A DNA stretch of 64,000 nucleotides from Pseudomonas sp. 8AS (lineage in GTDB: Bacteria; Pseudomonadota; Gammaproteobacteria; Pseudomonadales; Pseudomonadaceae), in NCBI RefSeq assembly GCF_902506505.1, contig NZ_LR733406.1, forward strand, positions 930,001 to 994,000, written 5' to 3'. The notes beneath the pieces are model-generated. The model worked only from the letters and a program-made list of their open reading frames with translations. It had not been told where the DNA came from and ran no database searches. This document shows, one piece after another, positions 19,689 through 30,479 of this stretch; the stretch's first letter is position 1, and each line of letters begins with the position of its first letter. The position numbers and the translations under genes were made by a program.

Positions 19689-20198
19689 GTGAGGCTTTAC
19701 AGAGGGTTCTCCTTGGTGGAGTTGATGGTCACAGTCGCCGTTTTGGGCGTGTTGCTGGCGATTGCGGCGCCAGGCTTCAGTGACATGATGCGCAACAACC
19801 GCTCTCAGGCTGCTGCCAACGAACTGGTTTCAGCGCTGAATACGGCTCGTACAGAGGCGGTCAAGCGGGGCTCGCGTGTCAGCCTATGTCCTAGTTCGGA
19901 TGGTGCCACCTGTTCGGGTACTTCGTGGCAAACCGGCTGGATTGTCTTTGTTGACACGGCAGCAAGCGACACGGCTGCTTCTCCGGCGCTCGGGGCAACT
20001 CTCAGTCGGCGTACTGGCATGTCCGGTGGAGCGACCGCCACAGGTACCGCGAGCTTTATCCGTTTCTCTGGTCTGGGCTTTGCCCCGAAAAACTCGACCA
20101 TCACCGTTCAGGTCACCGGTTGTACTGGGCCCAATGCCAGGACTATCTCGTTTTCGGCATCAGGCAGGATTTCCGTGCAGAAAGTGAACTGCACCTGA
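19689..20198 (+). CDS. fimU: Type IV pilus minor pilin FimU
   Basis: This 169-residue prepilin starts at GTG 19689, 7 nt after GGAGG. MRLYRG is followed by FSLVELMVTVAVLGVLLAIA, the classic cleavage site and helix with Glu5. A GspH-type C-terminal domain has two Cys-containing stretches (LCPSSDGATC and TGCTGPNA...VNCT). FimU joins PilV, PilW and PilX in the tip complex that primes pilus assembly and carries PilY1. First gene of the operon fimU-pilV-pilW-pilX-pilY1-pilE. Unlike the fimT-like neighbour, it lacks a GRxR tail. Confidence 0.9.
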   Translation: MRLYRGFSLVELMVTVAVLGVLLAIAAPGFSDMMRNNRSQAAANELVSALNTARTEAVKRGSRVSLCPSSDGATCSGTSWQTGWIVFVDTAASDTAASPALGATLSRRTGMSGGATATGTASFIRFSGLGFAPKNSTITVQVTGCTGPNARTISFSASGRISVQKVNCT

Positions 20199-20207
20199 GG
20201 AGACGAA

Positions 20208-20618
20208 ATGAAGCACGAAAGAGGCTTATCCCTGATCGAGGTGCTGGTGACCTTGCTGATTACTTCGGTGGGGTTGCTCGGTCTGGCTGCTTTGCAGGGG
20301 CGTTCATTGCAGTTCAACCATGGCGCCTATCTGCGTTCGCAGGCCAATATTCTCGCCTATGACATGGCCGATCGCATGCGCCTGAACAAGGATGATGCGC
20401 GCGCGAACCTGTACAACATCAGCATTTCGGACGGAGTACCAACGGCGGTCAGCACAGTGACCACAGATCAGAATCAGTGGCTGACGCTGATTGCGGCAAC
20501 ACTGCCGGCGGGTGATGGCGCGGTGAGTTGTGCCTCGAATATCTGCACCTTGACCATCCAATGGCGTGAAGCGGGGCGAGATGCCAACGACAGCTTCACC
20601 TACAAGACACAAATCTAA
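20208..20618 (+). CDS. pilV: Type IV pilus minor pilin PilV (short form)
   Basis: This 136-residue prepilin begins MKHERG, then LSLIEVLVTLLITSVGLLGL (Glu5 present). The GLLGLAALQGRSLQFNHGAYLRSQA helix and DMADRMRLN are typical of PilV. It is shorter than the PAO1 protein (about 185 residues as I recall), so the globular domain is reduced; a Cys pair remains (CASNIC). GAGGAG precedes the ATG, and the gene begins 9 bp after fimU. Confidence 0.88.
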   Translation: MKHERGLSLIEVLVTLLITSVGLLGLAALQGRSLQFNHGAYLRSQANILAYDMADRMRLNKDDARANLYNISISDGVPTAVSTVTTDQNQWLTLIAATLPAGDGAVSCASNICTLTIQWREAGRDANDSFTYKTQI

Positions 20619-20628
20619 GGACAGGGCC

Positions 20629-21708
20629 ATGTACAGACTACAGAAAGGCTTGTCTCTGGTTGAATTAATGGTGGCCATGGTTGTCGGGCTGATCCTCATT
20701 GCTGGTGTCGGTAAGATATTTGTCGACAGCAAGAAGACCTACAGCTTTCAACAGTCGTTGGCCCGTATCCAGGAAAATGGCCGTATGGCCTTGGAGTTTC
20801 TCGGTCGTGATATTCGCATGGCTGGTTATACCGGCTGTGCCAGCGGCGATTACTCTTCGACCACCAATACACTGAATAATGCCGCCACGATTAATTACGA
20901 CTTTTCCCGGGGGGTGCGTGGCTATGATGTCGGTGCCAGTGTGCCGACGGATCTCTCTGCCTTGAGTCCGGCACCTCTTCCCAATACCGATGTTTTGATA
21001 CTCAAAGGGCCGGTGGGTGATGGTGTGAAGGTCGTCCAGAACAATAACTCGGCGCAGTTGTTTGCCGAAGAAAAGGGCGTCGAGGCGGGGGCGTGCGCGG
21101 ACAGTACTGACAGGATCAGTGGTATCTGTCAGGGCGATATTTTGATGGTGGCGGACTGCAACAAGGCCAGGATTTTCCAGACCGGCAATATTCAGGTGAC
21201 CGGGCAGCCCAATGAGTTCAACTTGACCCACCCCGCTTCTGGGACGCCAGGGAACGCCATAAGCTCTTGGGGGGGGGCAAGTGCTCCAGACTCCGAGAAA
21301 TTTGGTACCGACTCGGAAATCATCAAGATGAATACGGTTTATTACTACATCGCCACTAGTGCCGGGGGAAGTGGGCAGCCGGCACTCTGGCAGGCGATAG
21401 TGCCTGGTACGGCCCAGGAAATTCTCGAAGGCGTGGAGAATCTGCAGTTGCTCTATGGCCGGGATACCGGGACGGACTTTGTTCCGGATCAATATGATAC
21501 CGCCACAGCAGTCACTAGCGCGGCTGCCTGGGATAAGGTGGGGGCTGTTCGTGTACAGTTGCTTGTTCGTAGTGTCGAGAACAATGTGACGGATACAGCG
21601 CAAGTCGTCAGTTTCAATGGTGGCAGTGTTAATAGCGTGGCGCCAACGGACAAGCGCCTGCGCCACGTTTTTGTTTCTACCATCGGCGTGAGGGCGAAGA
21701 TGCCATGA
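20629..21708 (+). CDS. pilW: Type IV pilus minor pilin PilW
   Basis: This 359-residue prepilin is GspJ-like. MYRLQKG is followed by LSLVELMVAMVVGLILIAGV, giving Gly-1 and Glu5. The body has the conserved QENGRMALEFLGRDIRMAGYTGC after the helix, and near the C-terminus (VENLQLLYGRDTGTD) the usual PilW segment. Start ATG 20629; an in-frame extension to 20566 inside pilV is rejected. The stop overlaps the pilX start (ATGA). It works in the tip-priming complex with FimU, PilV and PilX. Confidence 0.92.
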   Translation: MYRLQKGLSLVELMVAMVVGLILIAGVGKIFVDSKKTYSFQQSLARIQENGRMALEFLGRDIRMAGYTGCASGDYSSTTNTLNNAATINYDFSRGVRGYDVGASVPTDLSALSPAPLPNTDVLILKGPVGDGVKVVQNNNSAQLFAEEKGVEAGACADSTDRISGICQGDILMVADCNKARIFQTGNIQVTGQPNEFNLTHPASGTPGNAISSWGGASAPDSEKFGTDSEIIKMNTVYYYIATSAGGSGQPALWQAIVPGTAQEILEGVENLQLLYGRDTGTDFVPDQYDTATAVTSAAAWDKVGAVRVQLLVRSVENNVTDTAQVVSFNGGSVNSVAPTDKRLRHVFVSTIGVRAKMP

Positions 21709-22244
21709 GTCAATCTGTCGCAATGCTTTATGGTCGTGAGCGTGGCGCTACGTTAATTGTTGCCTTGGTGTTGCTGTTGATCATGACCCTGATTGGCGTG
21801 GCAGGTATGCAGGACACCACGCTGCAAGAGAAAATGGTCGGTAATATGCGTGACCGTAACTTGGCCTTCCAAGCGGCTGAAGCGGCCCTGCGTGGCGGCG
21901 AAAAATATCTGCAGGCGGCTACCTTGCCGGCATTCAACAATTCTGCCGGATTGATTAACAAGAACTATACCGGGCTGCGCTCCGGGGATCCGGCCTTTTG
22001 GGAGGCTTATCCTTGGCCATCCAACTCACGGACTTACTCCTCGACGGCAACGTACAGTGAACTGAGTGCGGCGCCGCGCTATGTGGTTGAAGAGGTGCCT
22101 ACGGTGTTTGCTGCTCCAGGCGAGAGTATGAAATTCGGCGCTCTCAAGGAAATCAAGAGCTATCGCGTAACGGCGCGCGCCCAAGGCGGCACGACCGATG
22201 CGGTGGTGATTCTGCAGTCGACCTATCGTCGGCAGGGAGGCTAG
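21705..22244 (+). CDS. pilX: Type IV pilus minor pilin PilX
   Basis: This 179-residue prepilin of the PilX/GspK type begins MSQSVAMLYGRERG, then ATLIVALVLLLIMTLIGVAG. The residue at mature position 5 is Val, not Glu; this is usual for PilX/GspK tip pilins and not a defect. DTTLQEKMVGNMRDRNLAFQAAEAALR is the conserved region after the helix. It overlaps pilW by 4 bp and is followed 3 bp later by pilY1. Confidence 0.92.
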   Translation: MSQSVAMLYGRERGATLIVALVLLLIMTLIGVAGMQDTTLQEKMVGNMRDRNLAFQAAEAALRGGEKYLQAATLPAFNNSAGLINKNYTGLRSGDPAFWEAYPWPSNSRTYSSTATYSELSAAPRYVVEEVPTVFAAPGESMKFGALKEIKSYRVTARAQGGTTDAVVILQSTYRRQGG

Positions 22245-22247
22245 ACC

Positions 22248-25200
22248 GTGAACAGGGTTAAATCTTTTGCGCTGGGAGCATTGCTGGCCGGTTATGCGGC
22301 CTCTCCCGTGTGGGCTCTCGATATCGCCGATGTGCCACTGTTTCAGTCGACTACGGTGGCCCCCAACGTGATGCTGCTGCTGGATGACTCCGGTAGTATG
22401 AAACATGCTATCTGGGCGGATGGTTACAATAATAATTATAACTATTTCTTGAATGGTGGTAGCGGTCTGGTCGAGTACATGTCTTCATCCAGGGATTGGT
22501 GGGGTAACTATACATATAGCTATGCAGATCTTTCCCAAGAGAGTGGTACATATATAACAAAGAATGGGTTGGGTGCGGGGGATTGTGCGGCAGGGTTTTC
22601 AAAATTTCGCATTGATAGCGTCACGGAGAAGTGTTTGAAATTCCCTGATCCTTATGGGAGTGGGGGGACGTGGTTTGTTCAAAACTACGCCGCTTATCTA
22701 GCCAGAACCTATGCCGATGGAACCGATCTGACCCAAGTGGCGGCAGTCCCCAATGATTATCGGATGCGTGTTCTTAAGGCTGCAGCCAAGAGTATCGTTG
22801 CTAATAACTCTGGAATGCGCCTCGGTGTGTTCAGTTTCAATGACCAGGCTGGGGGTGAGCTGGAGGCGGACGTCGGCTCCACGCAGTCAACGCTAACGTC
22901 GAGTATTGATGGGTTGAGTGCGAACAGCTCTACGCCATTGGCCGAAGCCTATTATGAAGTAACCCGCTATATGCGCGGTCTCGATAGCTATACCAGTCCA
23001 CAGCAGTACCGCTGCCAGAAGAACTTTGGCGTGGTGATTACCGATGGTCTGCCAACGTATGACACGGAATTCCCCAGTGATGATCCAGAGGATGTTCGGG
23101 ATACCAGCAAGGCGCTTCCGGATTGGGATGGTCTGTCACCAGAGACCACGTCGGTTACACCTGCTCCGCAGCATTCAGATGGATGGCGTCCCGCCGGCTC
23201 CGATCAGACTGTCGAGGGGTATACGTTGTATTTGGACGATGTGGCCAAGTTTGCCTACGACATAGACTTCAAGCGTACAGGTGATGATGGTTATGCCAGT
23301 TACAGCGATCCGGCCTTTGCCAAACAGAACATGCAGACCTTCACGGTAGGCTTTTCGGTAGCCAACCAGATGCTGCAAGATGCCGCGGCCTATGGCCATG
23401 GTCAGTACTTTACGGCCAACAACGCAACGCAGTTAAGCAATGTCTTAAACCAAGCGATGCAGTCGATCCGGAACCAGACCAGTTCGGCCGCCGCCATCGC
23501 AACCAACTCCACTCGTCTCGATACCGACACGTTGATCTATCAGGCCAAGTTCAACAGCGGTAACTGGAGTGGTGAACTGATCGCTTATGGCATCAACAGC
23601 AATGGCACGGTCGGCTCGGCACGCTGGCAAACTAATACCGCTGGTCTCATTCCCGCGGCGGCGAGCCGGAACGTGTTTACCCACACAGGTAGCGCGGGCG
23701 CTGTATTCCTCTGGGATAACCTGGCCTCTACCCAGCAAACCGACTTGGCCGTTTCCAATGCCGCGGATGGCGCTCTAGTAGTTGACTGGCTACGTGGCGG
23801 TAGCTCCGGCGCTGTCTTGTCTACCAATGAGGTACTGCGTGCCCGTACTACGGTGCTTGGCGATATAGTCAACTCGGACCCGGTTTTTGTTGGTGCGCAG
23901 AACTACGGCTACACCGTGCCCAACGATGTAGCTGTGGCTACCGAGCCGGCCGATACTTATCAGGCGTATCTGGACAGCAAGAGTGCCAGTGGTGCCACCA
24001 AGTTGGTGATGGTCGGTGCCAACGATGGCATGTTGCATGCTTTCAATGCGGAAACCGGTCGTGAGTTGTTTGCCTATGTGCCGAAATCGATTTTCAAACA
24101 GCGTACCGGCACTCCGGGTGATACCCCCGGCTTACGTCATCTGACCAAGGCCAACTATTCCCATCGATACTATGTGGACGGTCCGATTGGGGTGGGCGAT
24201 GTCTACGTGGGCGGAGCCTGGAAAACCTATGCCGTTGGTGGCCTTGGGGCTGGCGGGCGGGGCATCTACGGCCTAGATATCAGCACGCCGACGAGTTTTT
24301 CTGCCAGTAATGTGTTGTGGGAAATCACTGCGCCGGATACCAGCGACACTAGCAATAACTGGAATGATCTCGGCTATACCTATGGGCTGCCAGTGATTGC
24401 CCGCACCAGAGCCGGTCGCTGGGTGGCCATCTTCAGTAATGGTTATGACAGCAACTCTGGTCGTGCAGCTCTCTATGTGGTGGATGCGGCGAACGGTGAG
24501 TTTATTCGAAAAATAGTCGTCGATACCGACACTACTGCCGATACCGATAATGGGCTTTCTGCGCCGGCAGTTATGGTGGATGCCAATCGCTATATTACCT
24601 ATGTATATGCCGGCGACTTGAAGGGTAATTTGTGGAAATTCAATCTTTCCGATAGTAATCCGAATAACTGGGCGGTATTCAAGACTTCTGGGAATAATGC
24701 TAGTGCAGTCAGTGTGCCACTGTTCACTGCAAAGAACGAGTCAAACCAAGTTCAGCCTATAACTTCAGGTCTCGAAATTGGTTCGAACCCAAGTGGTGGG
24801 TTGATGATTTACTTTGGTACCGGCAAGTATTTCGAAACCAGTGACAATACCGTTGGTAGCAGCCCGCAGATGCAGAGCTTCTATGGCATCTGGGACAAGG
24901 TACCTTCTGGCAATAGCCTGAATGGCTGGGAGGTTAGCGCTCGGAGTGAGTTGCAGATGCAGCGAATTGAGTACGAGTCGGGCGACTACCGGACTTTCAG
25001 TAAGACAGCGCTAGGGGCGAATAAGCGTGGATGGTATATGGACTTGGGTTCTCCATCAGGGAGCAGTAACGTTGCCTCTGGCGAGCGAGCAGTCAGCCTA
25101 CCTTTGTTGAGGGCTGGGCGAATCATTTTTACCACAGTAATTCCGTCTGCCGATCCTTGCCTGGCTGGCGGTACCAGTTGGTTGATGGAGCTGGATGCCT

Positions 25201-25466
25201 TCACCGGAGGCAATCTCAACTATGCGGTACTCGATACCAATGGTGATGGTGAGTTCAACAGCGCCGACAATGTCTCTTGTGGCAATGGTCTTACCTGTCC
25301 TCCTGGTGGCATGCGTTCGCGTGAGGGGATCATCAAGACGCCTGGTATCGTTTCGGCCGGTGATACCGAATACAAGTACTCAGGGGGGTCGTCGGGTAAT
25401 ATCCTGGTGATTACAGAGAAAGGTTCAGCCAAAGAAGGAAGGATGTCATGGCGGCAGTTGCGATGA
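22248..25466 (+). CDS. pilY1: Type IV pilus tip adhesin PilY1
   Basis: This 1072-residue secreted adhesin starts at GTG 22248. It has a signal peptide (residues 1 to about 24, ending SPVWA), an N-terminal von Willebrand A-like region with the MIDAS-type [13 protein letters not shown] (about residues 43-55), and a C-terminal beta-propeller. A calcium-binding loop DTNGDGEFN starts at Asp996, matching the site that controls retraction in P. aeruginosa PilY1. It is somewhat shorter than the PAO1 protein. The DNA coding residues about 55-105 is very AT-rich (38% GC counted over 22421-22560), unlike the rest of the window. It overlaps pilE; no pilY2 lies between. Confidence 0.93.
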   Translation: MNRVKSFALGALLAGYAASPVWALDIADVPLFQSTTVAPNVMLLLDDSGSMKHAIWADGYNNNYNYFLNGGSGLVEYMSSSRDWWGNYTYSYADLSQESGTYITKNGLGAGDCAAGFSKFRIDSVTEKCLKFPDPYGSGGTWFVQNYAAYLARTYADGTDLTQVAAVPNDYRMRVLKAAAKSIVANNSGMRLGVFSFNDQAGGELEADVGSTQSTLTSSIDGLSANSSTPLAEAYYEVTRYMRGLDSYTSPQQYRCQKNFGVVITDGLPTYDTEFPSDDPEDVRDTSKALPDWDGLSPETTSVTPAPQHSDGWRPAGSDQTVEGYTLYLDDVAKFAYDIDFKRTGDDGYASYSDPAFAKQNMQTFTVGFSVANQMLQDAAAYGHGQYFTANNATQLSNVLNQAMQSIRNQTSSAAAIATNSTRLDTDTLIYQAKFNSGNWSGELIAYGINSNGTVGSARWQTNTAGLIPAAASRNVFTHTGSAGAVFLWDNLASTQQTDLAVSNAADGALVVDWLRGGSSGAVLSTNEVLRARTTVLGDIVNSDPVFVGAQNYGYTVPNDVAVATEPADTYQAYLDSKSASGATKLVMVGANDGMLHAFNAETGRELFAYVPKSIFKQRTGTPGDTPGLRHLTKANYSHRYYVDGPIGVGDVYVGGAWKTYAVGGLGAGGRGIYGLDISTPTSFSASNVLWEITAPDTSDTSNNWNDLGYTYGLPVIARTRAGRWVAIFSNGYDSNSGRAALYVVDAANGEFIRKIVVDTDTTADTDNGLSAPAVMVDANRYITYVYAGDLKGNLWKFNLSDSNPNNWAVFKTSGNNASAVSVPLFTAKNESNQVQPITSGLEIGSNPSGGLMIYFGTGKYFETSDNTVGSSPQMQSFYGIWDKVPSGNSLNGWEVSARSELQMQRIEYESGDYRTFSKTALGANKRGWYMDLGSPSGSSNVASGERAVSLPLLRAGRIIFTTVIPSADPCLAGGTSWLMELDAFTGGNLNYAVLDTNGDGEFNSADNVSCGNGLTCPPGGMRSREGIIKTPGIVSAGDTEYKYSGGSSGNILVITEKGSAKEGRMSWRQLR

Positions 25467-25873
25467 GTCGGCGCCTGGCGGGGTTTACCCTGATCGAGCT
25501 CATGGTTGTCGTGGCCATAGTCGGAATATTGGCGGCTATTGCTTATCCTAGCTATATGGATTACGTGCGCAAGGGCAATCGCACCGATGCCAAAACAACC
25601 TTGCTGCAGACTAGCCAGGTTCTGGAGCGGTGCTTCACCCAGTACAGCGCCTACAACAATGCAGGCTGTACGGTGCAGAACAATGGTACGGTCAACTCGT
25701 CTGACGGGCTGTATACGGTGGGGGTGGTAAGCGACGCGACCACCTATACCCTTACCGCATCTCCGGTTGCTGGAAAAGTCCAGGCGGGCGATGCCAAGTG
25801 CGCGACCCTGACCCTCAATAATATGGGTGCCAGGGGGGCGACCGGGACATCTGCCGGGGAGTGTTGGAAATAG
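25448..25873 (+). CDS. pilE: Type IV pilus minor pilin PilE
   Basis: This is a 141-residue type IVa prepilin. After a leader ending RRLAG comes [20 protein letters not shown] with Glu5, then [20 protein letters not shown]. Two Cys near residues 60-68 ([15 protein letters not shown]) and one in the final residues (GECWK) are present. The ATG at 25448 is chosen because GAAGGAAGGA precedes it; ATG 25463, which overlaps the pilY1 stop as ATGA, is an alternative giving 136 residues. Last gene of the operon, followed by a terminator. Confidence 0.9.
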   Translation: MAAVAMSRRLAGFTLIELMVVVAIVGILAAIAYPSYMDYVRKGNRTDAKTTLLQTSQVLERCFTQYSAYNNAGCTVQNNGTVNSSDGLYTVGVVSDATTYTLTASPVAGKVQAGDAKCATLTLNNMGARGATGTSAGECWK

Positions 25874-25883
25874 TTTGTTAGTC

Positions 25884-25911
25884 AAGGGCCAGCTTATCTG
25901 GCCCTTCTTAT
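25884..25911 (+). terminator. Intrinsic terminator of the minor pilin operon
   Basis: AAGGGCCAG (25884-25892), 5-nt loop, CTGGCCCTT (25898-25906), then CTTATTT. Perfect 9-bp stem just after pilE. Confidence 0.88.
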
Positions 25912-26081
25912 TTGCCTTGCTTTTTCCTGACGCATAGGAGGGCCATGCCGTCGGTTGGGAATGTAAACTGACTGGCCTAAGTGGCGGAGCGTGGAACTCG
26001 CGACTCCAGCAGAGACTGATTGTGGGCGCTTGGGGTGATGCCCTTTGGGGGCTGTATGCGCTATCTGTAGAGGGGCGGCGG

Positions 26082-27173
26082 GTGAAAGTAGTCTGTATTG
26101 GTGGTGGTGTTATTGGTTTGCTGAGCGCTTTGCAGTTGGCTCGTGTGGGCATCCAGGTAACTGTGCTGGACTCCAGCGCCCTAGGGCGCGAGTCATCCTG
26201 GGCTGGAGGTGGCATCGTTTCGCCGCTCTATCCGTGGCGCTACAGTGCGGCGATCACTGCTTTGGCGCACTGGTCGCAAAGCTTCTATCCCGACCTTGGG
26301 CGGCAGCTGCTCGCTTCGACAGGTATCGATCCCGAGGTCCATGCCACTGGCTTGTATTGGCTGGATCTGCAGGATGAGGCGGATGCATTGGCCTGGGCGC
26401 AACGGCAGAAAGCAGGCTTGTCCCGGGTCGATATGGCGCAGGTTCATGACGCGGTTCCGGCATTGGGTGCGGGCTTTACCAGTGCCATTCATTGGCCGGG
26501 TTTGGCCAATGTTCGTAATCCACGCCTGGTGCAGGCGCTTCAGGCCGAGTTGCAGGCGATGCCGAATGTGCAATTGCATGAGCACGTCCGGGTCAATGGT
26601 TTCCTGCGCCGTGGCCAGCAGGTCGTGGGGCTGCTGACGACCAACGGCGAACTGCCGGCAGATAGGGTGGTGTTGTCGGCCGGTGCCTGGAGTGGTGAAT
26701 TGCTGGCTGGGTTGGGGCTGAGTCTTCCGGTTGAGCCGGTGAAGGGGCAGATGATCCTCTACAAATGTGCCGAGGACTTTCTGCCGGCCATGGTTCTGGC
26801 CCATGGGCGCTATGCGATCCCGCGGCGGGATGGCCATGTGCTGGTCGGCAGCACCCTTGAGCATGTCGGTTTCGACAAGACGCCTACTGCAGAGGCGCTG
26901 GCCAGCCTGCAGGCTTCTGCGCAGCAGTTGCTGCCCGCCTTGGCGGAGGCCGAGGTGGTGGGGCATTGGGCCGGGTTGCGCCCGGGTTCTCCGGAGGGCA
27001 TTCCGTTTATTGGCGAAGTGCCGGAGTTCCCGGGGCTGTGGCTGAATTGCGGGCACTACCGCAACGGTCTGGTGCTGGCCCCGGCCTCCTGCCGGTTGCT
27101 GGCGGATCTGATGCTGGGGCGTGAGCCGATAGTCGATCCCGCGCCTTACTCGCCGGTTGGCCGGCTGGGCTGA
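26082..27173 (+). CDS. thiO: FAD-dependent glycine/D-amino-acid oxidase, ThiO type
   Basis: This 363-residue flavoprotein of the DAO family probably oxidises glycine to the imine used for thiazole synthesis in thiamine. The N-terminal VVCIGGGVIGLLSALQLA is the FAD Rossmann motif, followed by SSWAGGGIVSPLYPW, typical of ThiO. C-terminal GLRPGSPEGIPFIGE and NCGHYRNGLVLAP are the conserved FAD/substrate blocks. Start: GTG 26082 with AGGGG upstream, giving the family length; an in-frame extension to 26022 is rejected. It is convergent with pilR, 3 bp apart. Assignment to ThiO rather than a catabolic D-amino-acid oxidase is likely but not proven. Confidence 0.85.
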   Translation: MKVVCIGGGVIGLLSALQLARVGIQVTVLDSSALGRESSWAGGGIVSPLYPWRYSAAITALAHWSQSFYPDLGRQLLASTGIDPEVHATGLYWLDLQDEADALAWAQRQKAGLSRVDMAQVHDAVPALGAGFTSAIHWPGLANVRNPRLVQALQAELQAMPNVQLHEHVRVNGFLRRGQQVVGLLTTNGELPADRVVLSAGAWSGELLAGLGLSLPVEPVKGQMILYKCAEDFLPAMVLAHGRYAIPRRDGHVLVGSTLEHVGFDKTPTAEALASLQASAQQLLPALAEAEVVGHWAGLRPGSPEGIPFIGEVPEFPGLWLNCGHYRNGLVLAPASCRLLADLMLGREPIVDPAPYSPVGRLG

Positions 27174-27176
27174 GGC

Positions 27177-28517
<1,341 letters not shown>

Positions 28518-28519
28518 GT

Positions 28520-30112
28520 TCAGCTCAGTTTGCGTGAGTGGGCGAAGGTGATGCGGAAGCAGCTGCCGCCGCCTTCGCGCGGTTTGTAGTCGAGGCGGGC
28601 CTGGTTGCTTTCGCACAGCTCGCGGGAGATGTACAGGCCGAGGCCGGTGCCCTTGTTGTCGGTGGTATAGAAGGGCTCGAAGATATGTTGCAGCTGTTCG
28701 GGCGGGATGCCGGGCCCGTCATCGAGGACTTCCAGGATCGGCAGGTCGCTTTCCGGGTCGCGGAACAGCTGCAGCCAGACCTGACCGAGCTGGTGGACTT
28801 TGGCGCTGTAGCGCATGCCGTTCTGTACCAGATTGGTCAGCACCTGGGTCAGCTGGTGGGGGTCCATTCGCGTTTGCAGACCGCTGCCACGCGTTTCCAG
28901 GTGCAGGGTCTGGTTGAGGGTTGCCGAGTTGCGGAATTCGCTGGCGAAGCGGTGCAGCCAGTATTTCAGGTCGAGCAACTGGGGTTCGGCCTGGCGCCGG
29001 CGCGACAGTTGCAGCACGTTCTCGATCACCAGGTTCATCCGCCGCGAGTGGTCCTGGATGATCTGCGCCAGGCGCCGGTCGGGGCCATCGAGGCTCTCCG
29101 ATTCCTGCAGCAGCTGGGCGGCATGGCTGATGGCGCCCAGCGGGTTGCGGATCTCGTGGGCGATCCCGGCGGTCAGGCGGCCGAGGGAGGCCAGCTTGAG
29201 CTGCTGGGCCTGCTGGGTGATCTGCGAGATGTCCTCGAGAAACACCAGGGTATGCAGCTCTGCGCCGCGCTGCAGGGGGATGAAGCTCGGTTGCAGCAGC
29301 GGGCCTTCCGGCACTGCCTGCAGGCTCTGCGGGCGCAGGGTCGGGTTGTGCAGCCATTGTTGCAGGCGCCGGACCAGCTCCGGGCAGTGCGGGTCGAGCA
29401 CCTTGCCGGTCAGGTCGCCGCGCCCGAGCAAGGTCAGCGCGCCCTGATTGGCCAGGACGACGCGATGCAGTTTGTCCAGCACCAGGATACCGGTGCGCAT
29501 GCGCTGCAGGATCAGGGCGTTCAGGGCTTCCAGGCTGGCCACGTCGACAGCGCGCTGCGCGGCGAGGGATTCGCTCTGCTGCAGGCGCCGGGTCAGGCCC
29601 TGGAGGAACAGCGCCGCGGCGAAGCACAGGGCGCCGAGGGCGCCGGCCTGCACATAGTTGGCTGAGGCCGCCGGGTGGCTGAAGCTCAGGTAGAAGGTCA
29701 GGTAGATCATGCCGATGGCGGCCACCGCGGCGATCAGCAGGCCGATCCGCCCGCGCAGCAGGATATTGGCAATGGCCACCGAGACGATCAGCAGATTGCC
29801 GATGCCGCTCGGCGTGCCGCCGGCGGCATAGAACAGCGCCGAGAGCAGCAGGACATCGGCCAGGGCGATGCTGAAGACCTGTAGCAGATGCCGTGGCTGC
29901 TGCATCAGCACGGCGATCAGGATATTGACCACCAGATAGGCCCAGCTGCCGTTGCGGAACAGCTGGGCGTGGGCCAGGTCGAGCAGGTCCTTGTCCAGGT
30001 CGCTGGATATCAGCAGGACCAGGGCCAGGCCGACCGTGACCCGGTACAGGTGGTAAAGGCGCAGGACGCGGCGGCCATGAGTGCCGTCCAGGGTCATGGT
30101 CTCAGCGTTCAC
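28520..30112 (-). CDS. pilS: PilS, membrane sensor histidine kinase
   Basis: This 530-residue kinase has about six N-terminal membrane helices (residues about 25-172), a PAS-like region (about 205-300) and a HisKA/HATPase core. His319 in GIAHEIRNPLGA is the phosphorylation site, and GTGLGLYISREL lies in the ATP lid. GTG start at 30112 gives the PAO1 length and His numbering (recalled); ATG 30097 is an alternative. PilS senses pilin level in the membrane and controls PilR. Its start overlaps the upstream small gene by 11 bp. Confidence 0.94.
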   Translation of the reverse strand: MNAETMTLDGTHGRRVLRLYHLYRVTVGLALVLLISSDLDKDLLDLAHAQLFRNGSWAYLVVNILIAVLMQQPRHLLQVFSIALADVLLLSALFYAAGGTPSGIGNLLIVSVAIANILLRGRIGLLIAAVAAIGMIYLTFYLSFSHPAASANYVQAGALGALCFAAALFLQGLTRRLQQSESLAAQRAVDVASLEALNALILQRMRTGILVLDKLHRVVLANQGALTLLGRGDLTGKVLDPHCPELVRRLQQWLHNPTLRPQSLQAVPEGPLLQPSFIPLQRGAELHTLVFLEDISQITQQAQQLKLASLGRLTAGIAHEIRNPLGAISHAAQLLQESESLDGPDRRLAQIIQDHSRRMNLVIENVLQLSRRRQAEPQLLDLKYWLHRFASEFRNSATLNQTLHLETRGSGLQTRMDPHQLTQVLTNLVQNGMRYSAKVHQLGQVWLQLFRDPESDLPILEVLDDGPGIPPEQLQHIFEPFYTTDNKGTGLGLYISRELCESNQARLDYKPREGGGSCFRITFAHSRKLS

Positions 30113-30341
30113 CTGGGGAGCTGTCCTGCTGCAGGTGCGCCTGGCAGCAATACCAGCGTTGCCCGTGGCTCAGGGCCTTGTCCTGGGGCACATGGACGCC
30201 ACACTGGGCGCAGCGCACCATCGGCGCCGGCTCGTCGTGGCGAGCCGCCTGCCGGGATTGCGCGGGGCGCGGGCGATTGAAGCGGCGCCACAACCACACG
30301 GCGGCCGCGATGAAGGCGATCCAGAACAGCAAGCGAAACAT
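30102..30341 (-). CDS. PP0621-family small membrane protein with a zinc-like motif
   Basis: This 79-residue protein begins MFRLLFWIAFIAAAVWLWRR, one membrane helix, then a basic linker and a C-terminal CAQCGVHV...YCCQAH motif that could bind zinc. It belongs to the PP0621-like family found upstream of pilS in Pseudomonas. ATG 30341 with AAGAAG upstream; the longer frame to 30380 is rejected. It overlaps the pilS start by 11 bp and is probably co-transcribed with pilSR. Function unknown; its link to pilus control is inferred only from position. Confidence 0.8.
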   Translation of the reverse strand: MFRLLFWIAFIAAAVWLWRRFNRPRPAQSRQAARHDEPAPMVRCAQCGVHVPQDKALSHGQRWYCCQAHLQQDSSPGER

Positions 30342-30433
30342 GATGGGCTCTTCTTGTTGGCAGGCGGGCAGTGTAGCCAAGGTCGGGCGACGGATGCAGC
30401 AGGCAAAGCGTGCAGTTGCCGGCTGGCAGGCAG

Positions 30434-30458
30434 AAAAAAGGGAGGCTCATGGCCTCCC
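30434..30458 (-). terminator. Intrinsic terminator of bamD
   Basis: On the minus strand GGGAGGC (30458-30452), loop, GCCTCCC (30446-30440), then a T-run at 30439-30434. Confidence 0.85.
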
Positions 30459-30479
30459 TCTGTTGCTGCGCTAGGGTAT

